A DNA stretch of 64,000 nt from Brasilonema angustatum HA4187-MV1 (GCA_019359695.1 JAHHGV010000029.1:1-64000); one strand, 5' to 3'. Counted from the stretch's first letter, positions 18,405-29,400 are shown. Notes: generated from the sequence alone by a model not told the origin. Numbers and translations are program-made.

Positions 18405-18931
18405 TCAATTGCGGCAATTAGAGCGATTGCTTACGGCAGAGCTAAGCGCGGCTAGGCGCACGCACTCGCGTTCGCTTAACGCCAGTTCGTACTCATCTTC
18501 AAAAACCTGTGAGGAGAGTTCCGGAGCGTTTAAGGTGCAACCACTGATCACGGCACTTGCGTGACTGTGGGGCATTGCCTGCCCAACGCAGTGCCTCCTC
18601 AATGCGATTCATCTTATGTGAGTATGGTGGAAGGAAAAATAGGTACAAACGCAAGCTGAGTGCCAACGTTGCCAATGTGCTTGAACTTGTTTGCTGCGAT
18701 GAAATCATGCTCCGTCTTGAATGATGACAGTAATTTTACCTGTTTGTTCCAGACGCTTGTGTGCGAAGTGTGCTTGCCATTCAAGCAATTGCAAATAACG
18801 TTCGCTATTAAAACCACCGACTACAGCTCCGTATTCAAAACTGTGTTGTGGCTCCCAAAATTCCAGGATACTAATCCGTTTGCCACGTTTGCGTGGCTGA
18901 TGAATAGATTTCTGTTGTCCGCGCTTGGCAT
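18405..18931 (-). pseudogene. IS630-family transposase remnant (interrupted)
   Basis: Reverse-strand fragments SIHQPRKRGKRISILEFWEPQHSFEYGAVVGGFNSERYLQLLEWQAHFAHKRLEQTGKITVIIQDGA*FHRSKQVQAHWQRWHS then frame-shifted NRIEE...DQWLHLKR. Confidence 0.75.
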
Positions 18932-19083
18932 AAGTATAATGAGCTCTGAAAACATTCCCATTTCAAAGTCTTTTTGATTTCTTTCCATAATCTTTCAATT
19001 GGATTGACTTCCGGCGTATGGGGAGGTTGAAACAAGAGATTAGTGCGTCCCCCTGTTTGCCATCGACGTAATGTCGTTCGCAC
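18932..19083 (-). pseudogene. Second IS630-type transposase C-terminal fragment
   Basis: RTNLLFQPPHTPEVNPIERLWKEIKKTLKWECF (DDE terminal motif region). Confidence 0.7.
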
Positions 19084-19300
19084 GCTCTTGTTCGTGAATA
19101 TCTAAGTGACGTACAATCATTGGCACTGTCAAGCCATCAGCGTTTAGTCGTAATGCGTTAGCGAAGCTCCTCCCTTTGGGAGGCTCGCTCGTTGTTTGAC
19201 TCGTCGAGGTACATTATCTGCAAGGCTCAATTCTTGCAAACTTTTGTCTTCTTCTTTAGTCAATTGAATCCGTAATGCGGCTGGCATTTTTAACCATCAG

Positions 19301-20340
19301 TTACTTGCCACTCTTAGCTAAAACCCTAACAATGCGCTCTGCTTCATCAACTTTTTTGTTATTCGAGCGAGTCAAAAGATAACGAATTTGCGGTTGTTGC
19401 TCTTGTGCGTAACGGTCAACCCGTCCATTACGCTGCTGCAAAGCCATTAAAGACCAAGGAATATCAAAATGTATGAGACGGTGCGAAAAATAATGTAAAT
19501 TAATCCCTTCCGATGCCACATCCGTAGCAACCACCAACCACAGCGGAGATTTTTCACTACCAAATTTTTCGATAATTTCCTTCAAATCAACATCTGGCAT
19601 TCCCCCATCAAGGGTAGCGATAGCTTCTTCTTTCAGCTTTAAGTCGCGCTTTAAACTCTCCCTAAGAAAGCGCATCGTCTCTAACCGTTCGCTAAAAATT
19701 ACAATTCGGTCTTTTGGGTCTGTACCCTTCCAAGCAAACCCCCCAGTTTCGGTTGTACTGATTAGTTTTAATAACTTTTTATACTTTTAAATATTTCTAT
19801 CATTAATAGTTTCCAAAGCTGATTCTAAAGCCCTTAACTCGGCAACATCAGTATTGAAATGCTGCGCATCAGTTTTTTTTACTTGCTTGATGCGATTACG
19901 TACTGTCTCCAAACAAGCCATCGGGCTGGACAGCATCGCTTTTAACAAAGTAGTTTTAAACAACTTACCTATGGAAGCTTTCGCGTCAATCCCAGCCAGC
20001 TTTAAGTTATTAAGAATTTAAAATGCTTCCTCTTCTTCTACAGAAGCATTAGTTTCCAGTGCTAAAACCTGACGTTCAGGGAATTTTTTGAGAAGTTGCC
20101 CAACAACATCTTTCTTAAACCGCCGGACGTACAAATCTCGAATATCTTCCTTGGTGTAGTTCGACTCGTTAGCGATCGCTGTTGGAGCGAGCATATTCAT
20201 CAAGCTAGCAAAGCTTTCCGCACGCCCATCATGGGGTGTGGCTGATAGCATAATTAAACTATCGGAACGGCTTGCTAAACGGTCAGCCAACTTAGAACGC
20301 AACGAAGCTGGGATTTGATTTCTTGACAAGTGATTAATGT
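19301..20340 (-). pseudogene. Helicase (SNF2-like superfamily) C-terminal half, 5'-truncated and split by two in-frame TAA codons
   Basis: Single reverse frame: LIMLSATPHDGRAESFASLMNMLAPTAIANESNYTKEDIRDLYVRRFKKDVVG...EEEEAF*ILNNLKLAGIDAKASIGKLFKTTLLKAMLSSPMACLETVRNRI...ETINDRNI*KYKKLLKLI...DRIVIFSERLETMRFLRESL...VVATDVASEGINLHYFSHRLIHFDIPWSLMALQQRNGRVDRYAQ. Confidence 0.85.
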
Positions 20341-20391
20341 TTGTCGAATTTTAAAATACGACAAGTAAATTAAAAGATAAACGGTAAAATG

Positions 20392-20419
20392 AAAGCCCCA
20401 CGGAGAAATCCGGGGCTTT
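20392..20419. terminator. Intrinsic-terminator-like hairpin AAAGCCCC...GGGGCTTT
   Basis: 8-bp perfect arms at 20392-20399 and 20412-20419. Confidence 0.7.
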
Positions 20420-20729
20420 AAATAAGTAGGATACTTCGTTTTTCTTTTTCTGGACTGATAAATCGACGGCTTCTACCGAGAATGAAGTTAATCGACTTTT
20501 ATTTTTTCATCCTTTATCTTCTATCCTTCATCCTTTCTTCGGTTATCTATTGAATAAGGCAGGGAAGCGAGGGCAGAAGGCATTTATGTTTCGTACATAT
20601 CGCAGTAGTACCTCTCATGAACAGGAGCTACCAAATTGAAAATTTAATGGGCGTTCTTAATAATAAAGCTTTGAGATTATTCCGGATTTTGTGAAACGCT
20701 ATCTTTCATAGTTTTTTGGTGATTTTGAT

Positions 20730-21536
20730 ATGAAACAAATAGTTCTGGCAATTCTGTCAAATGCAGGTGGTGTGGGCAAAACCACCCTAGCCGTACACAT
20801 TGCCTATTCTATGGGCAAGCGTGGTTTTAAAGTAGCACTGTTAGATTTAGACCCTCAGCGGTCGTTAGATGTATTTTGTGGATTGCAGCCAGCCGAAGTG
20901 GATAGTACATTAACTAAGGTACTATCTAAAGATTTTCAAGGCGATTGGACTAGTGTTCCAGTTTGGGAAGAATCAAAGATAGAAGTGGTTCAGGGGCATC
21001 CACAATTAGCTGAGATAGCAAATGAGTTAGTGATTAGAAAACGTGGTGAATATGCTTTGGCTGATAGGCTCAAAAGCTATCCTCTACCCCATCATTTTAT
21101 TATCTTGGATTGTCCCGCCACCTTAGGTATGCTCAATACGAATGCTCTAGCAGCCGCCACCCACGTTCTCGTACCCGTGCAGTTGGAGATGAAAGCTATC
21201 TCAGGTTCAGCTGAGTTGATAGAATGGTGCATTACTACGGCTGATGAATTACAACTCGACCCCAAACCAACAATTCTGGGATTTGTTCCTAGTATGTATG
21301 ATGAGAAGGTCGCCATGCACCGCCAGTATTTAGAGCAGTTACCAGAAATTGCGGAAAATCTTCAGGTTAAACTTTATCCGAAAGTCAGAAGCTCAAACGA
21401 ATTCAAAAACGCCAGTGCCTACGGTCAACCCCTACAGAAGTACCGTCCGAAACACCCAGCAGCAAAGGACTTCAAACCAATCGTCGATGATTTAGCAGCT
21501 TTGCTCAAAGATAAGAAAACTAAGAAGGAGAAGTAA
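20730..21536 (+). CDS. parA: ParA-family partition ATPase
   Basis: NAGGVGKTTLAVHIAYSMGKRGFKVALLDLDPQRSLDVF; HHFIILDCPATLGMLNTNALAAATHVLVPVQLEMKAI. Confidence 0.92.
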   Translation: MKQIVLAILSNAGGVGKTTLAVHIAYSMGKRGFKVALLDLDPQRSLDVFCGLQPAEVDSTLTKVLSKDFQGDWTSVPVWEESKIEVVQGHPQLAEIANELVIRKRGEYALADRLKSYPLPHHFIILDCPATLGMLNTNALAAATHVLVPVQLEMKAISGSAELIEWCITTADELQLDPKPTILGFVPSMYDEKVAMHRQYLEQLPEIAENLQVKLYPKVRSSNEFKNASAYGQPLQKYRPKHPAAKDFKPIVDDLAALLKDKKTKKEK

Positions 21537-21538
21537 CC

Positions 21539-22645
21539 GTGGCATTACCTAAAATTAAGAGTAAATTTGATGGAGCCGTACAAAAAAGTTCTCAAGAGCA
21601 GAAAATTGCCGAACTGCAAGCAGAAGTAGAACAGCTTAGAGCTTCTCAATCTCCAGAGTTGGAAGCAGAACTACAAAAACTGAGAGAACAACTGCAAAAT
21701 CAATCAGGGGAACTTGAGATTTCGGTGGACTTAATTGACCCTAATCCCCATCAACCTCGGCAAACAATCACACCAGAACTCATCCAAACCAAGGCACGGT
21801 TGCTCAAAAAACACGGTCAAATCACACCCATCATATTGGTACCTCAAAACAACGGGCGCTATATGCTCTTAGATGGGCAACTCCGCACGGAAGCAGCAAA
21901 AGTCTTGGGTTGGCAAAAGATCCGTGCTTTAGTTGTCCCGATGCCAGAGGACTTAAGTTCAAGAGCACTCCTCACATTCCTGGGTTTTGAAGACCTCAAT
22001 CCATTGGATAAAGCAGAAGCGATCGCCAATGAAGCAACAAAGTCTGTAGGTTTGTCAGTGGATGAAATTGTGACGATGCTCTCAACAGTACTCAAGCGTC
22101 TAGAGAGGGATGGAAAAAGTAAAGAACTCACCCAACTTGTTGCTGTCAGTACTGAAGATCAACAACAGAGTTTGTCAGAGTTGGGAGTAACGGGAACCGA
22201 ATACAGTTTGCTGTTACTGTTACTGGAATTGGGATTGAATCCTGCCAGTGTTAAAGCAAACCTCATGCCCATGCTCTCCCTCCCTCAAGATTTAAAAGAT
22301 GCCATCCGCCATAAGGGATTAAAGGGCGCTCACGCTCTAGCATTATCAACGCTGTCATCTAAGGCACTGGATGTGTCGGAGAAAGAAGCACAACTTGAGC
22401 GAGTGAAGGCAACAGATCAGGTACTAAAGAACAATTTGACAGTACCAGAAACCCGCGAGTTGACTAAACAAATTAAAGACAAGTATGTAAAATCCGAGAA
22501 ATCGGAGTCGAAGAAGGTAAAACTAGTGATTCAAAAAGTCCGCGAACTGTCTTCCGAATCACTTACCGATGTCAGTCAAGAACAACTCATTGTGTTACGA
22601 GGACTTTTAGTGGAGAAGTTGACTCAGATAGAGAGACTGCTTTGA
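21539..22645 (+). CDS. parB: ParB-like partition protein
   Basis: ISVDLIDPNPHQPRQTITPELIQTKARLLKKHGQITPIILVPQNNGRYMLLDGQLRTEAAKVLGWQKIRALVV; directly follows parA. Confidence 0.9.
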   Translation: MALPKIKSKFDGAVQKSSQEQKIAELQAEVEQLRASQSPELEAELQKLREQLQNQSGELEISVDLIDPNPHQPRQTITPELIQTKARLLKKHGQITPIILVPQNNGRYMLLDGQLRTEAAKVLGWQKIRALVVPMPEDLSSRALLTFLGFEDLNPLDKAEAIANEATKSVGLSVDEIVTMLSTVLKRLERDGKSKELTQLVAVSTEDQQQSLSELGVTGTEYSLLLLLLELGLNPASVKANLMPMLSLPQDLKDAIRHKGLKGAHALALSTLSSKALDVSEKEAQLERVKATDQVLKNNLTVPETRELTKQIKDKYVKSEKSESKKVKLVIQKVRELSSESLTDVSQEQLIVLRGLLVEKLTQIERLL

Positions 22646-22937
22646 CATTCCCACGGCTGTCCAAATATCGCCCTATTAAAGTTAGTAACAATAAAAAAAG
22701 TTAGCGAAGCGTGAATATTTAGAAGAGTTGATTAGAAAGCACTGTGTCACTGTACTTAAAGGTGCTACACATTCATGAGGACAGTACTGATGGCGTAAGT
22801 GCAAGCGCACGCAATCATGCTAAGGCGCAGCGTGTCCTCTTGGGACTTACGCCCAAGCGTGCCGTAGGCATAGGGCTTTCTGCTCTCAACGTTATAAGTT
22901 CATCCCAACAGATGGAATGGTATTCGTTATCTGACTA

Positions 22938-23060
22938 TATGGGGTATACTTGGGTGTTATGTGTACCCCACGTGTTTTTTCTATAAATTAACCCCTATAT
23001 ATACCCTATGTAGGAGCTTTTTAGGGTATATTTAACTTACTGAGTCCGTGTACCCTATTT
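22938..23060. promoter_or_regulatory. Candidate centromere (parC-like) for the ParM system: clustered TACCCTAT / ATAGGGTA-type motifs on both strands
   Basis: ggggtatac (22941), gtacccca (22963), acccctatatataccctat (22991-23009), agggtata (23023), taccctat (23051), immediately upstream of the ParM-like ORF. Confidence 0.45.
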
Positions 23061-23195
23061 AGCCCCCATGAAAAAATAATTCGTAGTTCGTAATTAATAA
23101 ATGTAGAGTGCAAGGCTCTTAATTTATTTATGCCATCTTTTACCTAGAGTACACTGCTTTGAACACGTATGGGATTGTAATTACGCTTTTGACAA

Positions 23196-24179
23196 ATGAC
23201 GAATTGGAGTATCGACATGAAGAACATTCACGCGAATCAAAAGATTTTTTGCGCAGGTTTTGATAACGGCTATGGCAGCGTCAAACTGTTAGTCGATGGT
23301 TTTGATGTCGTTAGAATTCCCAGTTACATCTCAAGAGAAGACATGGAAGATGTACCCGGTCGGGTGGTTTTTAACGGTAATGCCTACACTGTTGGTGAGT
23401 CGGCTTTCCGCACTGGGTATTATTTTGAACGGAATACAGATAGCAATATTAACAAAGTTAACAACGCCCTCATCACTTTATTAGGTGCATTAGCTCATTT
23501 GCCACACCGTAAAGTTTGGCAGCTAAAGCTAGTTGTCAGTTTGCATGATATGGCTTTGACTGATGACTTGCTAAGAGTGCTCAATGGTGAATATCAACCA
23601 ATGCTCGCTGGCAAGCTCTCTGATGTCAAGGTAGAAGTTCTCAAAGTCGTACCTGAAGGTATAGGTGCTCTGTTCGGTCGAAAGCTCCCCAAAAAGTTAA
23701 CTGTCGTAGATTTTGGGAATGGTACAACGCTTTATTCTCGTTACAACCAAGGTAAAAGAGAAGTCCATACCCCCTACGCTGCTGGAGTGGAAGTTCTCAT
23801 CGGTGAAATCGCCAAGAAGATGAAATATCTCAACGGTGGTAAGCTTGGGGACTTATCAAAAATTCGCTTTTGTCTGGAAATGGGACATACTAAATACAGC
23901 CGTGATATTGATATCAAAGATGTTTACACCACTTGTCTTAAAGAGTGGTATGAAAGCTATTTGAAAAAACCAGTCAATCTCGCCCTTGACGCTAAACACC
24001 AAGGGGATGAAATTTGGGCTATTGGTGGCGGTTGCTTGCTTCCTGGTTTTAAAAAACTGCTCGTGCACAACGGGTTTGAAATTCTAGACAACCCCGTAGA
24101 GGCTAATTCTTACGGACTATTGCAAATGGCTAAAACCATTGTTAGCTCTTCCTCTGCTAACGGATCTACTGATGCTTAG
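23196..24179 (+). CDS. ParM/StbA-like plasmid actin
   Basis: CAGFDNGYGSVKLLVDG (phosphate 1), LTVVDFGNGTTLYSRY (phosphate 2), IWAIGGGCLLPGFKKLL (adenosine motif). Confidence 0.85.
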   Translation: MTNWSIDMKNIHANQKIFCAGFDNGYGSVKLLVDGFDVVRIPSYISREDMEDVPGRVVFNGNAYTVGESAFRTGYYFERNTDSNINKVNNALITLLGALAHLPHRKVWQLKLVVSLHDMALTDDLLRVLNGEYQPMLAGKLSDVKVEVLKVVPEGIGALFGRKLPKKLTVVDFGNGTTLYSRYNQGKREVHTPYAAGVEVLIGEIAKKMKYLNGGKLGDLSKIRFCLEMGHTKYSRDIDIKDVYTTCLKEWYESYLKKPVNLALDAKHQGDEIWAIGGGCLLPGFKKLLVHNGFEILDNPVEANSYGLLQMAKTIVSSSSANGSTDA

Positions 24180-24304
24180 TAGCCAAGAGGCGAACTTTCG
24201 TACACCCTATACCAAATAAAGTTAAAAGTTGAAAGGCACTTATAAAAAATTCTTTCTTTTTACTTTTTACTTGTTAATCCCCCACACCCTTTTTTCAATT
24301 TGAC

Positions 24305-24607
24305 ATGGTTTCTCAGCAAGACAAAACTCCGGAAAAAGTCCGAATCAAAGATAGCTACCGCGAGCGTATCTTTGCAGAATCGCAACGATTAGGTAAAAGT
24401 TACCTTGAGACGCTTTACTTTATTGTTGATTGCTACTTTGCGTTTAAGCAAGGTGTCTTACCAGTACAGTCTGCGGTAGTTAACACCTATACAACCCCCA
24501 CACAACAAAATCAGCCTTCTGTTGATGAGTCAACTCATACCCCATATAACCCCCAATTTGAATCAGAAGACGATAACGAAACTTTCACACTTGATTGGGA
24601 GTTGTAA
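24305..24607 (+). CDS. Small protein downstream of ParM-like actin; possible ParR-type adaptor
   Basis: Position and basic N-terminus with acidic C-terminus; no diagnostic motif. Confidence 0.45.
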   Translation: MVSQQDKTPEKVRIKDSYRERIFAESQRLGKSYLETLYFIVDCYFAFKQGVLPVQSAVVNTYTTPTQQNQPSVDESTHTPYNPQFESEDDNETFTLDWEL

Positions 24608-24664
24608 ATAACTAGCTGATACAAATGCTAAATATTTAAAATAAATTAATTTTTATAATTTGGG

Positions 24665-24946
24665 GTGAAAAATCTCCAAATTATGAAAATCATGGCAAGA
24701 ATCGAAATTTCCCATTCAACAACTGTACGCCTGCTTGAAAATAGCTTACTCACTACCTACTGTTTTGCAGATTCAGTTGGAATAATAATCCCAATCACTC
24801 CAGAGGAAAAGATTGAAATTCAGTTCACACCAAAGCAAATACCAATTTTAAAACGATTGCTTAACGAACTTTGCACGCTTGCAGAAAAACAAGAGCATCC
24901 TAAAAATGATGCCTTACAAAAAGAACTCCAAAGACATTGTGACTAG
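24665..24946 (+). CDS. Hypothetical protein
   Basis: ORF only; start may be internal (MARIEISHS). Confidence 0.4.
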   Translation: MKNLQIMKIMARIEISHSTTVRLLENSLLTTYCFADSVGIIIPITPEEKIEIQFTPKQIPILKRLLNELCTLAEKQEHPKNDALQKELQRHCD

Positions 24947-25001
24947 TCATAGAAAGGTAAAATTCTCAATTTTCAAGTTTGCTCAATAGTCAAATAAGTA
25001 T

Positions 25002-25250
25002 TTGGGTGAACAACTAGGCATTAATAAAATGTGCAACGGAATTCAAGAAATCAATCGAGAAATAGCAGAATTATCCTCAACTAGAGAATACTTGATTATC
25101 CAATGGTTTGAGATGGGAGAAGCTGACCGCAATTTTAGTTTATCCCCTCAATACCCAGATAACCAGTGGTACATGTGTGGGTACAACGATAGGGATTACC
25201 AAATAGAAATTGGCTTTCAATTAGAAGCCACAAGCATTGAACAATTCTAA
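25002..25250 (+). CDS. Hypothetical protein
   Basis: ORF only; true start likely internal ATG at MCNGIQEINREIAELSSTREYL. Confidence 0.45.
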   Translation: MGEQLGINKMCNGIQEINREIAELSSTREYLIIQWFEMGEADRNFSLSPQYPDNQWYMCGYNDRDYQIEIGFQLEATSIEQF

Positions 25251-25294
25251 AACCTGTAGCGTCCCAGTCACAGCCGCTGGGACATTTTCCAACT

Positions 25295-26119
25295 ATGTTT
25301 CGCAAAGCAACCAAATCTCAAGTTAAAATTCGTCTAGCCCTTAGCGGTGCCTCAGGTTCAGGCAAAACATATTCAGCACTATCTATTGCATCTCATCTAA
25401 GTCATAAAATTGCCGTCATAGATACTGAAAGAGGAAGTGCCAGCCGCTATGCAGATATCTTTAATTTTGATGTCTGTGAACTAGAGAACCATCACCCCGC
25501 TCATTATATAGAAGCCATCCAAACTGCTGAAAATGCAGGCTACCAAACAATAATTATTGATTCTCTGACTCACGCTTGGTTTAGCGAGTTAGAATTGGTA
25601 GACCGCGCTAAAAACTCATTCACTGCTTGGAAAGAAGTTCGTCCTCTAGAACGCAAACTGATAGATTGTATCACTAAATGCAGCAGCCATATAATTGCGA
25701 CAATGCGATCTAAAACCGAATGGGATATAAGCCAAATTGACTCCAAAACAGGTAAAATGAAACCTGTAAAAATTGGTACTGCTCCTATTCAAACTAGCGG
25801 TATTGAATTTGAATTTGATATTGCTGGGGAAGTTTCAGCTGAGCATATTCTCTACATTTCCAAATCTCGTTGTCCAGCTTTACAGGATACCAGTTGGCTA
25901 AAACCAGGTAAAGACTTAGCTTATCAGCTAAGAGTATGGATGGGTGAGGTGTGGTTGCTATGGAAATCTGAGGAAGATGCGCTCTCATGGGGTGCGACTC
26001 AATTACCTGGAATGTCAGCCCAGCAGTTGCGGCAGGAATTTGATAAGTTATCTTCTAGTAACGGCAAAAAAGCTCCGGCTTGGGTAGCACAAGTAACAGA
26101 GCTTAAAGAGCAGTTTTGA
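25295..26119 (+). CDS. RecA-like AAA ATPase (Sak4 / AAA_24-like)
   Basis: RLALSGASGSGKTYSALSIASHL Walker A; QTIIIDSLTHAWF Walker B; SHIIATMRSKTEW. Confidence 0.75.
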   Translation: MFRKATKSQVKIRLALSGASGSGKTYSALSIASHLSHKIAVIDTERGSASRYADIFNFDVCELENHHPAHYIEAIQTAENAGYQTIIIDSLTHAWFSELELVDRAKNSFTAWKEVRPLERKLIDCITKCSSHIIATMRSKTEWDISQIDSKTGKMKPVKIGTAPIQTSGIEFEFDIAGEVSAEHILYISKSRCPALQDTSWLKPGKDLAYQLRVWMGEVWLLWKSEEDALSWGATQLPGMSAQQLRQEFDKLSSSNGKKAPAWVAQVTELKEQF

Positions 26120-26178
26120 GTAAAATTTCAACCACACTTCAGATACTGGCAAAGTTTCAAGTACAGCAGAGGGAAAAT

Positions 26179-26204
26179 ATTTTGTGCGCCATGGCGCACA
26201 AAAT
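26179..26204. repeat. 26-bp perfect palindrome ATTTTGTGCGCCATGGCGCACAAAAT
   Basis: Direct reading; 13-bp arms with no loop. Confidence 0.95.
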
Positions 26205-26466
26205 CTAATTGATGTTGAGCCAAGCGAGATACAGGCGAAAACGGAAATAGGCACTGACAAATGCTTGCTTTGATGATACCAGTCTTCTGAAAATCGAAAT
26301 TTGCTCTTTTGGTGTTGCTGAGGAGTGCGTCAAAGAGTTCCTTAAGCGTAGCTTTGTAGTTAGCTCATTTGTTTAAGTCGTCCTATTCTCTCTAAAAATT
26401 TAAATATCTATTTTATCAAGTTAAAAATTAACATTTATCCCTTGAATTATTAATCCTCGCCTTGCT

Positions 26467-29400
26467 GTGGGTGAAAAAATCACGCCAAAGCAAGATATGA
26501 CACAAAGTTATCAGTTATCCCTATTCGACTTACCCTTAAATACCTCTCTTCCTTTAACCACTGTTTCCAAAAACTACAGAATTACTCATCTAATAGGCAA
26601 AGGAGGTATAAAAACCAAAGCTGCTAACAACATCAAAGCAATCGAATTAAGTAAAACACTTGACCGAGAACACCGTCACCCCACACTCATAGAGCAAGCA
26701 ATCATCGCCGAATATTTAGGTTGGGGAATTGCTCCAGAAATTTTTGAAGAACCTCTCAAATCTGATTGGCAATACCTCGGTATTCAATTAAGAGAATTGC
26801 TCACACCAACTGAGTATCAAGCTGCTAGAAGAAGCATCATTAATGCATATTATACCACACCAGAAATCATCAAAGAAATTTATCAAGGATTAAAGCACTT
26901 AGGCTTTCGTGGAGGTCGCATTCTTGAACCAAGTATGGGGACTGGTTTATTTCTTGGAGTCGCGCCTCAAGATATTAATGAAGTCTCTCACTGGACAGGA
27001 GTTGAACTTGACCCAATCACAGGTCGTATAGCCCAACAACTATACCCGAAAGCTAATATTTATATCCAGGGTTTTGAGGACGTTGTACTGCCACAAAACT
27101 ACTTTGACTTAGCTATTGGGAACGTGCCTTTTAGCAATGTTGCTCCTCATGACCCACAGTACAACAAACTGCCAATTCATACACTACACGACTACTTCTT
27201 TATAAAATCACTTGACCTTATCCGTCCAGGCGGACTAATTGCCTTCATAACTTCAGTTGGAACATTACAATCCCGTAACAGCCTCAAAGTGCGAGAACTA
27301 CTTTCAAAAACAGCCAATTTAGTAGGAGCAATTCGTTTGCCCAACACTGCTTTTTTAGCATTTACCAACACCCAAGTTACCACTGATTTAATCATCCTCC
27401 AAAAGCGCGAACATTCCGACCAGGAGCCATCTTCTGAATGGATAGAAATATGTGAAAGCGGACTCACATCTGTTGATGGTTCCCCACTTATGATGCCTTG
27501 TTACTATAAGCAGCACCCAGAAATGCTGCTAGGAAAACTAACTGTAGATAAACTCTACGGTGGGCGTAATCGGCTTGGACTTGAAACTGATGGACGCGAT
27601 TTAAAGAAGGCATTATCAGAAGCATTCTCTCGCCTGACAACAGAAATTTATCGTCCCCAGGACACATCACTAAAAAACATAACTGTCTCATCCAAATCAA
27701 AATCAATTTTAATCCCCACTGAGCTGCAAGGAAAAACCAAACCTTATTCATATATCTGGTATAACAACGAACCTTGGCAAGTTATTGAAGGACGATTGCA
27801 CCCAGTCAATTGTGTTGGGATACCTCGCCTACGCTTGTACTGGCTAATTCAACTACTCCAAGCAGTTAAGAAAGTTTTCACTCTTCAAATGAATGGCGGG
27901 AGCGATTCCCAACTATCCCAAGCACAAAAACACCTCAACCACATCTATGATACCTTGGTTAAGCGCTACGGATGGTTGCACTCTCCAGGTAATCGCCGGG
28001 TATTTGCTTGCGATCCAGAATATCCTCTATTGTTGGCACTGGAGAACTACGATCCTGATACGGAGACAGCCACCAAAACTGACATTTTCACAAAACGCAC
28101 CATCCGTGAATATCAACCGAAAACAAGTGCTGCTACTGCTAAAGAAGCACTCATTTACAGCTTGAGCGAGAAAGGACGAGTTGACATTGATTTTATGACG
28201 ATGCTGCTGTCACAACCCCCAGAAATTATCATTGAAGAATTGCACAAAGACAGACTGATTTATTTTGACCCTCAAAGTAAGCAGTGGGTAACAGCAGACG
28301 AATACCTTTCTGGTTATGTCAGGACTAAACTTGCGATCGCCCGTGTTAGCGATAGGCGCAACCGTACCGTAGGCATAGCGTGTTCGCAAGATATAACTGC
28401 ACAAACCAATCCAGAACTAACAGTTAACGTTGAAGCCTTGGAGAAAGTTCAACCCAAAGACTTGCTACCTGGAGACATTTACGTCCGCTTGGGTTCTCCT
28501 TGGATTCCCACTCAAGATATTGCAGATTTTATCGCTCAAACACTGAACGTACCAGCACAGGATATCCATGTCTACCACTCCAAATCTACCGCCACTTGGG
28601 AGGTGGAAGTCCGTAAAAACGTCCTCACCTCGCAGAACAATTGCCAAATTTACGGTACTGAACGCGTGATGGCGCATCAACTGATTGAATTAGCACTCAA
28701 CCTCCGCGTCCCGGTAGTTCGAGACAAAGTAGACGAGCAATATGTTGAGAACTTAGAAGCCACACGCATTGCCCAAACTAAACAGGAAAACCTCAAAGAA
28801 CTCTTCAAAGGCTGGATTTGGAGCGACTTAGGGCGAACTGAGCGATTAACAAAAATTTACAACGAGCAGTACAATAGCCTTGTGCCACGACACTTTGACG
28901 GTTCCCATCTAGAACTACCGGGAATGAATCCAGAATGGCGCAACAAATTACGTCCTCATCAACTCAACGCTATCTGGCGCATCGTCGCCTCTGGTAACAC
29001 ATTACTCGGTCATGCTGTGGGAGCAGGTAAGACAAGTGAAGCGATCGCCGCAAGTCAAGAACTCAAACGTCTGGGAATTTGTTACAAACCCTGCCTGGTT
29101 GTCATGGATCACTTACCTGAACAAATGGCAAGCGAAGCTATACAAATGTATCCCCAGATGCGGCTTCTCATTGCTGGTAGTGCAGAAATGTCAGCCAACA
29201 AACGACGTGAGTTAGCTTCCCGCATTGCCACAGGAGATTGGGATTTGATTATCCTCAGTCAAGGTGCTTTTAGCAAATTACCTTTGCATCCAGACACTAT
29301 TGGGCAATTTTTGTCAGAAGAATCAGATATGGTAGAAGCAGACTACCTTGCAGCTAAAAGCAATGGTCAGCGAACCAAAAGGGTGATGAAAAACCTCGAA

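Noticed and set aside
22744-22986. ORF of 80 aa between ParB and ParM-like genes
   Set aside because: Runs through palindromic repeat and TACCC-motif DNA; no protein-like composition or motif.
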